From the NCBI GenBank assembly GCA_013203755.1, contig JABMPI010000106.1, positions 1-5,367 on the forward strand: a DNA stretch of 5,367 nucleotides, written 5' to 3'. This document shows, in pieces, positions 1 through 5,165 of the stretch. The DNA comes from Bacteroidota bacterium (GTDB taxonomy: Bacteria > Bacteroidota > Bacteroidia > Bacteroidales > Prolixibacteraceae). The translations under genes and the position numbers were made by a program. A model generated the notes under the pieces. That model was not told the DNA's origin. It did no database searches and saw only the letters and a program-made list of their open reading frames with translations. The number at the start of each line of letters is the position of its first letter. Within the stretch, counting starts at the first letter, position 1.

Positions 1-15
1 CTGTTTCTCTGCACA

Positions 16-108
16 CTACGTTTAGTAGCGGATTTGCGTGCAGTTATCCGTCCGATAGGAACGGATAATTGGGCGTGAATCTAATGTTGGCATACCACCG
101 AACCCGCT
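16..108. repeat. Long imperfect hairpin inside a possible three-way junction
   Basis: Positions 31-53 pair with 58-81 around a GATA loop (54-57). The core TTATCCGT (44-51) / ACGGATAA (61-68) is perfect, then CC/GG closes the loop with A60 bulged. Outward pairing continues to 31/81 with one mismatch (40x72) and four G-T pairs, about 22 pairs in all. A small hairpin CTAC (16-19) / GTAG (25-28) precedes it. AGCGG (27-31) can pair with CCGCT (104-108), enclosing the long stem and a weak TTGG-CATA-CCA stem (87-96), which would form a three-way junction. G31 is shared between two alternative pairings. The G-T pairs suggest a folded RNA, while the extrahelical base and long palindrome would also fit a single-stranded-DNA recombination site or REP-like repeat. 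I cannot assign it to a named family, and the strand is undetermined. Confidence 0.5.
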
Positions 109-130
109 CTGAAATATGCACTTTGTTGAA

Positions 131-150
131 CTAAACCCACAAGTGGGTAG
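131..150. repeat. Short perfect inverted repeat ACCCAC-AA-GTGGGT
   Basis: ACCCAC (135-140) and GTGGGT (143-148) are exact reverse complements separated by AA, and CT/AG can add two outer pairs (131-132 with 149-150). There is no following T-run, so it is not a typical intrinsic terminator. It lies 23 bases after the larger hairpin element and may be part of the same structured unit. Confidence 0.4.
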
Positions 151-292
151 CTTGCATTCAAACTTACATAAAATGCTTAACTTATCATATTCCTAATTTC
201 AAAATGTTTGTCATGAAAAAAAAGATCGTTACCGACTTTAGTTGAACAGGCAGGTTTAACTATTAAAGGATTTGACCGGGGTTTTAAAACTG

Positions 293-339
293 GATATGCA
301 ACAAAAAGCTAGACGATTAGTTAAGCTATGTTGCATATC
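293..339. repeat. Hairpin with perfect 11-bp arms
   Basis: GATATGCAACA (293-303) and TGTTGCATATC (329-339) are exact reverse complements, 25 bases apart. AGCT (307-310) and AGCT (324-327) inside the loop can pair as well, making a two-part stem with a small internal loop. No T-run follows, which argues against a terminator. It does not adjoin a recognisable gene. It could be a small RNA stem, an operator, or a transposon or repeat end. Confidence 0.5.
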
Positions 340-466
340 GAGAGAGCCAGCATAAAATTTTACACAACATTCTCTTCACAACTTAACTCATCACTAAATA
401 AACTACGAAAAGGGTTTTAGGACTTCTCTAACTCTAAATTTTTTATCCTGTTTTTAACGTTACAAA

Positions 467-497
467 CTTTTAATCTGGTTTAAAATATTTAACTTTG
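467..497 (+). promoter_or_regulatory. Candidate Bacteroidota-type promoter upstream of rlmL
   Basis: TAACTTTG (490-497) matches the Bacteroides-type -7 consensus TAnnTTTG exactly. A TTTT run (468-471) lies about 19 bases upstream where the -33 TTTG element would sit, but it lacks the G. Transcription would start near 503-505, giving a leader of about 155 bases before the TTG start at 660. An exact eight-base box with six fixed positions is expected by chance about once in 4 kb per strand, so this is only suggestive. Confidence 0.3.
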
Positions 498-498
498 C

Positions 499-539
499 CA
501 GGATTTTATTAATGTGATATATAACTATATATAATCCTG
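499..539. repeat. Inverted repeat CAGGATT...AATCCTG at the putative transcription start
   Basis: CAGGATT (499-505) is the exact reverse complement of AATCCTG (533-539). After one mismatch, three more pairs extend the stem (507-509 with 529-531). The interior holds a second palindrome, TATATA-AC-TATATA (518-531), that competes with the outer extension. Its place directly after the candidate -7 box would suit an operator or a 5' leader hairpin for the downstream methyltransferase gene. No regulator can be named. Confidence 0.35.
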
Positions 540-659
540 ACGATTGCAATTATTAACCCGATTAAGAAACTGCTTTATTTTCTAATCAGTTAACCATTCT
601 TTTTAAAAAATGTGCTCAAATTCGTTAGGCTGATTTTGTAAAAAATAAAACAATATATT

Positions 660-1826
660 TTGGAAAAATTTGAATTAATTGCCACCACCGTTTTTGGACT
701 TGAAGAAATTGTAGCTAGTGAGTTAATGGAATTAGGTGCTACAGATATTGAATTACTTAAACGGGCGGTAAAATTCAAAGGTGATCAAGCTTTACTCTAC
801 AAAAGCAATCTGCACTTGCGAACAGCACTGAAAGTTTTAAAACCCTTTGCGCAATTCATGGTTCACACTGATAATGACTTGTATAAGAAAATCAAAAAAA
901 TTAATTGGGAACAGTACCTTTCGGTTGAGGGCACTCTGGCCATAGAGGCAACTGTTAACGGCGAGTATTTTACACACTCTCAATTTGTGGCTTTGAGATG
1001 TAAGGATGCCATTGTTGATCAATTTAGAGATAAATACAATAGCCGTCCATCTGTTGATTTAGAAAATCCAGATTTACGATTAAACATACACATTAGTGAT
1101 CGTATTTGTTCTGTTTCGTTAGATAGCTCAAACACATCTTTAGGAAAAAGAGGTTATCGCCAGGCACAATCATTGGCTCCAATGAGTGAAGTTTTAGCTG
1201 CCGGAATTATTGCATTGTCAGGCTGGGATAAAAAAAATGACTTTTACGATCCCATGTGTGGATCAGGAACTTTTTCAATTGAGGCGGCATTAATGGCTAG
1301 TAATATTGCTCCTGGTCGATCTCGAAGCTTTGGTTTTGAGAGATGGAAAGATTTTGATGCCGACTTATGGTCATCAATCAAAAAAAATGCTGAAAGTAAG
1401 ATTATAACTCCTTCATGTAAAATTTTTGGTAGCGATATAGAATTAGGAACGGTTGACATATCCAAAAACAATGCTGCTATTGCCAAGGTTGATCATCTAA
1501 TAGAATTTAAACAAATGGATTTTTTGAAAAGCGAGACCCATTTTAACGATGGTATGGTATTTTTAAATCCTCCATATGGTGAACGATTAAAAGAAAAAGA
1601 AGATATTATTCCATTTTATCAGGAAATTGGTACTCAATTAAAACATCATTACGAAGGTTGCGAAGCATGGATTATTAGCAGTAATATTCAGGCATTGAAA
1701 TTTATTGGTTTGCGCCCCTCCAGGAAAATTCGCCTTTATAATGGGCCACTCGATTGCAAACTGCATAAATACGAACTCTTCAGAGGCAAAAAAGGAAGCC
1801 AGGCAAAACCGGAAGATATAAATTAA
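660..1826 (+). CDS. rlmL: THUMP-domain 23S rRNA guanine-N2 methyltransferase, RlmL type
   Basis: A 388-residue cytoplasmic SAM-dependent RNA methyltransferase. An N-terminal ferredoxin-like segment carries the family GLE motif (residues 13-15). A THUMP RNA-binding domain spans about 50-158 and ends near GKRGYR (162-167), equivalent to the family's L-H-x-R-G-Y-R. A Rossmann methyltransferase domain follows: SAM motif DPMCGSGT from D197, acidic motif GSDIE with D259, and catalytic NPPYGERL from N303, typical of N2-guanine methylation. By homology it corresponds to the RlmL half of E. coli RlmKL (m2G2445 of 23S rRNA) and to Bacillus YpsC; the RlmK half is absent, and this length is normal for the free-standing family. 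The start is TTG: an in-frame TAA lies at 639-641, and the first internal Met (22) would remove the GLE motif. No Shine-Dalgarno is visible. The target base is inferred from family membership. Confidence 0.93.
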   Translation: MEKFELIATTVFGLEEIVASELMELGATDIELLKRAVKFKGDQALLYKSNLHLRTALKVLKPFAQFMVHTDNDLYKKIKKINWEQYLSVEGTLAIEATVNGEYFTHSQFVALRCKDAIVDQFRDKYNSRPSVDLENPDLRLNIHISDRICSVSLDSSNTSLGKRGYRQAQSLAPMSEVLAAGIIALSGWDKKNDFYDPMCGSGTFSIEAALMASNIAPGRSRSFGFERWKDFDADLWSSIKKNAESKIITPSCKIFGSDIELGTVDISKNNAAIAKVDHLIEFKQMDFLKSETHFNDGMVFLNPPYGERLKEKEDIIPFYQEIGTQLKHHYEGCEAWIISSNIQALKFIGLRPSRKIRLYNGPLDCKLHKYELFRGKKGSQAKPEDIN

Positions 1827-1876
1827 AAACACAAACTACTGGATAAACAAAAAATACACAACACATCTCATCCACA

Positions 1877-1920
1877 AAAAAACCGTTCTTCTCATTTACT
1901 GAAAAGAACGGTTTTTTATT
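1877..1920. terminator. Bidirectional intrinsic terminator between convergent genes
   Basis: AAAACCGTTCTT (ending at 1890) pairs perfectly with AAGAACGGTTTT (starting at 1904) around a 13-base loop, a stem of about 14 bp at 1877-1890/1904-1917. On the + strand it runs into TTTTTTATTTAT, and on the - strand the other arm gives CGGTTTTTTTG. It sits 50 bases after the rlmL stop and 35 bases beyond the stop of the minus-strand DUF1080 gene, so it can serve both transcripts. Confidence 0.88.
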
Positions 1921-1954
1921 TATAGCAGTTAATACTTTCTGTCTAACTACTTTT

Positions 1955-2692
1955 TTAAAGCTCGCGAATTTTAATGTTTCTAAACCAAACCGGGTAACCA
2001 TGGTCTTGCAAGCCAATATAACCATCTTTGTCAATGCCTTTAGTCCATCCCTCGAAATTTTTGAATTTACTGTTTTTTACCATTTCGTCCCATTCCGGTG
2101 TCCAATGTGTATACGAAACTACTTGTGTTCCATTCATACTTACAGTAACTTTTCCGTCTTTTACTTTTACAAGACATGTATTCCACTCTCCTGCTGGATT
2201 AATTGTCGCAGGATCTGCCGGAAGCAAGTCGTACAAAGAACCAGCCAGATGGTTATCTTTTTTATTGTCAGATGCATCTTTGTTGTCCAAAACCTGAATT
2301 TCAGGAGCGGCATAATAAATAGGTTTGCCGGGCACCTCGCGGACGCTGTAAAAAATCCCTGAATTAGCAGCCTTACTTGCTTTCCAGTCGATTGAAAATT
2401 CGAAGTTTTCAAATTTCTTTCCTGGATATAAAATATCGCCATTAGCACCTTGTCCCGGTTTTTTACCTTCTCCGGTAAAAACTTTCATGGCATTGTCTTC
2501 AAGAACCCAGTTTGCTGGCATTTCTGTTCCGTTGCATTGACGCCATCCATCGAAATTTTCCCCGTTAAACATTAATGCCCAACCAGCTTTCTTTTCTGCT
2601 TTAGAAAGTTTGTTAACTTTTTTTGCAAAGCTTGGAGTCGCGATTAATATTGCCGCAAAAAGCGACAAAGCCAAAATTAAATTCTTTTTCAT
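1955..2692 (-). CDS. Secreted 3-keto-disaccharide hydrolase domain protein (DUF1080)
   Basis: A 245-residue exported protein. Residues 1-23 form a clear Sec signal peptide: KK at the N-terminus, a hydrophobic core LILALSLFAAILIA, and an S-F-A cleavage site before KK. There is no lipobox cysteine, so a soluble periplasmic protein is expected. The mature part is one concanavalin/LamG-like fold of the former DUF1080 family (Pfam 3-keto-disaccharide hydrolase). Family hallmarks are W38-x-x-M-FNG (42-44) and DGW (48-50), WKA...NSGIF (103-114), PEIQVLDN (130-137), LYDLLP (153-158), PAGEWN, and the C-terminal GLQDHG-PVWFRNIKIREL (227-245). Family members act on 3-keto sugars made by periplasmic glucoside-3-dehydrogenases; the substrate here is not determinable. 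No glycosidase, SusC/D or oxidoreductase partner lies beside it, and it appears to be a single-gene unit facing the rlmL terminator. Family length is normal and the ATG start fits the signal peptide. Confidence 0.92.
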   Translation of the reverse strand: MKKNLILALSLFAAILIATPSFAKKVNKLSKAEKKAGWALMFNGENFDGWRQCNGTEMPANWVLEDNAMKVFTGEGKKPGQGANGDILYPGKKFENFEFSIDWKASKAANSGIFYSVREVPGKPIYYAAPEIQVLDNKDASDNKKDNHLAGSLYDLLPADPATINPAGEWNTCLVKVKDGKVTVSMNGTQVVSYTHWTPEWDEMVKNSKFKNFEGWTKGIDKDGYIGLQDHGYPVWFRNIKIREL

Positions 2693-2758
2693 AATGTGAT
2701 TTTTAATTGCTCTTTAAGCGTGTAATTGTTAATCGTTGTTTTAGGTATTATTAAAGGC

Positions 2759-2789
2759 TAAAGATAATTAATTGATGATCGGATTTCAA
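2759..2789 (-). promoter_or_regulatory. Candidate promoter of the DUF1080 gene
   Basis: On the minus strand, TTG (2787-2789) and TATCTTTA (2759-2766) are 20 bases apart, matching the Bacteroides -33/-7 pattern TTTG-N19-21-TAnnTTTG except at the last base. Transcription would begin about 60 bases before the ATG. Between promoter and start there is no strong Shine-Dalgarno, only A-rich leader sequence. Confidence 0.35.
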
Positions 2790-2850
2790 TAAAGTTAATA
2801 AAATTGCAACTTTATTATTTGTTGGCGGATTCCTGTTTTTCCCTGGTTCG

Positions 2851-2910
2851 TTTGGTTTTAACTTTTTATTATAATAATTTGTAAAATACTTCTGAATAAC
2901 AATACTTTAA
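2851..2910 (+). promoter_or_regulatory. Candidate promoter(s) of the NmrA/QorB-like gene
   Basis: Two overlapping solutions fit the Bacteroides pattern. TTTG (2851-2854) is followed after 19 bases by ATAATTTG (2874-2881), giving a leader of about 40 bases. Alternatively, TTTG (2878-2881) is followed after 21 bases by TACTTTAA (2903-2910), giving a very short leader. Neither is a perfect consensus. They lie in a 237-bp intergenic region shared divergently with the DUF1080 gene. Confidence 0.3.
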
Positions 2911-2929
2911 ATTAAACTCAATAAAAGAG

Positions 2930-3772
2930 ATGAAAGTTGCAGTAACAACAGCCAGTGGTAAATTGGGAGCAGAAATTATTAAACAATTGATTGCAGAAAT
3001 AGGTAACGAAAATGTAATTGGCATTGCACGAACACCTGAAAAGGCCGCACAAATAGGCGTAGAAATTAAAAAGGGAGATTACAATAACAAGGAAGATTTT
3101 GTTGCCGCTTTAAAAGGTATTGATGTAGTTCTTTTGGTGTCGGGAATGGATGCCCCGGATAAACGAATTGGACAACATAGAAATGTAATAAATGCGGCTA
3201 TTGAGGCAGGTGTGAAAAAGATTGTTTATACCAGTATTATTGGAAAACATGGCGCATCAACTTTCGATGCCATTGTAAACAGCAATCGTCAAACCGAAAA
3301 TGATATTCAGGAAAGTGGGTTGGATTGGTCCATTGGCCGAAATGGTTTATACATTGAACCTGATGTGGAATACATTAATAAATACAAAGAAATGGGTAAA
3401 GTAGCCAATTGCGCGGCCGAAGGTCTGTGTCCTTATACAACACGCAACGAGTTGGCTTTTGCTTACACGCAAATGATTTTGAATGAAGATAGAAACGGTA
3501 ATGTTTTTAATTTGTGCGGTATGTCTATTACACAATCTCAACTTACAAAATATCTTAACCTGACATTTGGAACAGCCCTGAAATTCGAAAATCTGAAAGT
3601 TGAGGATTACCTAAATCTTCAGAAAAAAATGAATGGTGAGTTTTTAGGGATGATAATTTCTGGAATTTATACAAAAATTAGAAATGGCGAGTTCGAATTG
3701 GAATCTGATTATGAAATAGCAGCCGGGCGAAAACACATCGAGTGGGATAAATATTTTGAACAATTATCATAA
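2930..3772 (+). CDS. NmrA/QorB-like NAD(P)-binding reductase (atypical SDR)
   Basis: A 280-residue cytoplasmic protein with an N-terminal Rossmann fold (about 1-150) and a smaller C-terminal substrate domain, the normal size for this family. Its pattern follows E. coli QorB (YtfG), the NAD(P)H:quinone oxidoreductase type 2. It has a glycine-rich loop TASGKLG (7-13), IARTPEK with R34 and K38 placed to hold an NADPH phosphate, GDY (49-51), QHRNVINAA (82-90), VYTS (99-102) and RNGLY (137-141). The first glycine of the usual GATGxLG loop is Thr7. The classical SDR Tyr-xxx-Lys dyad is not evident, as expected for NmrA-type members. Activity on quinones, azo dyes or another substrate cannot be decided, and a redox-sensing role like NmrA is possible. 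The ATG directly follows AAAAGAG, too close for a normal ribosome site. The YnjE-like gene follows 94 bp downstream on the same strand. Confidence 0.85.
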   Translation: MKVAVTTASGKLGAEIIKQLIAEIGNENVIGIARTPEKAAQIGVEIKKGDYNNKEDFVAALKGIDVVLLVSGMDAPDKRIGQHRNVINAAIEAGVKKIVYTSIIGKHGASTFDAIVNSNRQTENDIQESGLDWSIGRNGLYIEPDVEYINKYKEMGKVANCAAEGLCPYTTRNELAFAYTQMILNEDRNGNVFNLCGMSITQSQLTKYLNLTFGTALKFENLKVEDYLNLQKKMNGEFLGMIISGIYTKIRNGEFELESDYEIAAGRKHIEWDKYFEQLS

Positions 3773-3866
3773 TTATTTTTTATTGTAGGTATCAATGCAC
3801 AAATTGTTCTGTTAATTTGAAAGGAATTTCAATTGAAACAGTCTCTAATAAAAAGCAAAATAAACT

Positions 3867-5165
3867 ATGTCAATGAGCGAAACGGTTAATCAACTTTCTA
3901 CAAGCGAATTATTGGAATATACAAAAGATAAAAGTGTAAAAATTATTGATGTTAGACCTGTAGATGCCTACAACGGTTGGAAATTGAAAGGTGAAAAAAG
4001 GGGCGGGCATATAAAAGGCGCCAAAAGTTTGCCTTCAAAATGGGGCAAATATATCGATTGGATTGAAATTGTACGCTCAAAGGAGATTTTACCTGAGCAT
4101 AAAATTATCGTTTACGCATATTCTGAAGACGAAGCAAAATCAGCTATAAAAATGTTCGTTCGGGCAGGTTATACCGATGTAAATAGTTATTCTCATTTTG
4201 TAAAAGAGTGGACCGCCGATGAAAGTTTACCCATGGAAAATCTTTCTCGTTATCGACAATTGGTTTCTGCCGACTGGGTAAAAACATTAACATCGGGAGA
4301 AACTCCTGCCGAGTATTCAAACAATAAATATGTGGTTTGTCATGCACATTATCGCAATCTCGATGATTATAAAACTGACCATATTCCGGGTGCAATTGCC
4401 TTAGATACAAACGAACTGGAATCTTCCGTAACCTGGAACAGGCGTACGCCCGAAGAGTTAAAAGTAGCTCTGGAAAAACATGGAATAACTGCCGATACAA
4501 CTGTAGTTTTGTATGGTAGGTTTTCATTCCCCGATAACGATGACCCGTTTCCCGGAAGTAGCGCCGGACATTTAGGATCCATACGCTGTGCATTTATTAT
4601 GCTACATGCAGGAGTAAAAGATGTGCGGGTTTTGAATGGTGGAATGCAATCGTGGAAAGATGCAGGTTTTGAAGTAACTACTGAGGAAACTGCTCCTGTT
4701 CCTGTTTCAAATTTTGGAGTGGCAATTCCCGCACAACCACAATTGGCTGTTGATATTCCTGAAGCAAAAGAAATTTTAGCGTCGAAAACAGCCGAATTAG
4801 TGAGTGTACGTAGTTGGCCCGAGTGGATTGGAGAAATGAGCGGTTACAATTATATAGAGAAAAAGGGGCGCATTCCGGGAGCTGTTTTTGGCAATTGTGG
4901 AACAGATGCCTACCACATGGAAAACTACCGAAATGTAGACCATACCATAAAAGAAGCCGACGAAGTGGCAAAAACCTGGGAAGAAGTTGGAATTACTCCA
5001 GATAAACATCTTGCATTTTATTGTGGAACCGGATGGCGCGGCAGCGAAGCTTTTTTTAATGCCTGGTTAATGGGCTGGCCTCGTGTTTCAGTGTTCGATG
5101 GTGGTTGGTTCGAGTGGAGTAACGATCCGGATAATCCGTATGAAACTGGGATTCCGCAGAAGTAA
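3867..5165 (+). CDS. ynjE: Triple-rhodanese sulfurtransferase, YnjE homologue
   Basis: A 432-residue protein with three rhodanese domains, about the length of E. coli YnjE (435 aa), which it resembles throughout. Domain 1 (about 8-115) has IIDVRP...YNGW but Ala84 where the catalytic Cys belongs (VYAYSEDEA). Domain 2 (about 130-270) has DHIPGAIALDTNELES and NGGMQSW but LYG with Gly217 at the catalytic site. Domain 3 (about 295-428) has VSVRSWPEWIG and the active loop CGTGWR with Cys386 (386-391), then FDGGWFEWSNDPDNP. Only domain 3 should form a persulfide. E. coli YnjE moves sulfur from thiosulfate or IscS toward MoaD/MoeB in molybdopterin synthesis; the same role here is inference, as no moa/moe gene is present. 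There is no signal peptide, unlike E. coli YnjE, so it is likely cytoplasmic. ATG 3873 (Met3) is an alternative start. There is no Shine-Dalgarno. Confidence 0.92.
   Translation: MSMSETVNQLSTSELLEYTKDKSVKIIDVRPVDAYNGWKLKGEKRGGHIKGAKSLPSKWGKYIDWIEIVRSKEILPEHKIIVYAYSEDEAKSAIKMFVRAGYTDVNSYSHFVKEWTADESLPMENLSRYRQLVSADWVKTLTSGETPAEYSNNKYVVCHAHYRNLDDYKTDHIPGAIALDTNELESSVTWNRRTPEELKVALEKHGITADTTVVLYGRFSFPDNDDPFPGSSAGHLGSIRCAFIMLHAGVKDVRVLNGGMQSWKDAGFEVTTEETAPVPVSNFGVAIPAQPQLAVDIPEAKEILASKTAELVSVRSWPEWIGEMSGYNYIEKKGRIPGAVFGNCGTDAYHMENYRNVDHTIKEADEVAKTWEEVGITPDKHLAFYCGTGWRGSEAFFNAWLMGWPRVSVFDGGWFEWSNDPDNPYETGIPQK

Larger units (their letters stand above)
1..659. other. Gene-free 5' region with structured DNA/RNA elements
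   Basis: No frame on either strand gives a convincing protein across this AT-rich stretch. Visible in it are a long imperfect hairpin with flanking small stems (about 16-148), a second strong inverted repeat (293-339), a 10-bp perfect palindrome GTTTTAAAAC (281-290), and a promoter-like box with an inverted repeat ahead of the rlmL-type gene (467-539). A stop-to-stop frame at 217-312 reads 31 residues but has no start codon, so it is at most a gene remnant. No tRNA, rRNA, tmRNA, RNase P RNA or SRP RNA signature was recognised. A non-coding RNA, a dispersed repeat or the decayed end of a mobile element would all fit. Confidence 0.6.

Noticed and set aside
1..78. Open frame entering from the left edge (25 codons to TGA at 76), as the possible 3' end of a gene
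   Set aside because: It overlaps the long hairpin, whose pairing fully explains the sequence, and the translation has no recognisable protein features.
25..94. Minus-strand small protein starting MPTLDSRPII and ending at the TAA near 24-26
   Set aside because: It lies entirely inside the palindromic element; such short frames arise from the repeat itself, and there is no ribosome site.
1..200. Known structured RNA (RNase P RNA, tmRNA, SRP RNA, 6S RNA) or hammerhead ribozyme
   Set aside because: None of the conserved core sequences of these families is visible; the fold alone does not support a name.
590..778. Minus-strand 62-residue frame at the start of rlmL
   Set aside because: It overlaps the well-supported rlmL coding region and its leader antisense and is of low complexity.
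2000..2362. Plus-strand 120- and 89-residue frames across the DUF1080 gene
   Set aside because: They are antisense shadows of a gene with clear family motifs and a signal peptide; their composition is not protein-like.
3766..3786. AATTAT-C-ATAATT palindrome followed by T-rich sequence after the QorB-like gene, as a terminator
   Set aside because: The stem is only A-T pairs with a one-base loop, too weak for intrinsic termination.
4144..4593. Minus-strand 149-residue frame inside the ynjE-like gene
   Set aside because: The plus-strand frame has full-length homology over all three rhodanese domains; the antisense frame has no recognisable motif.
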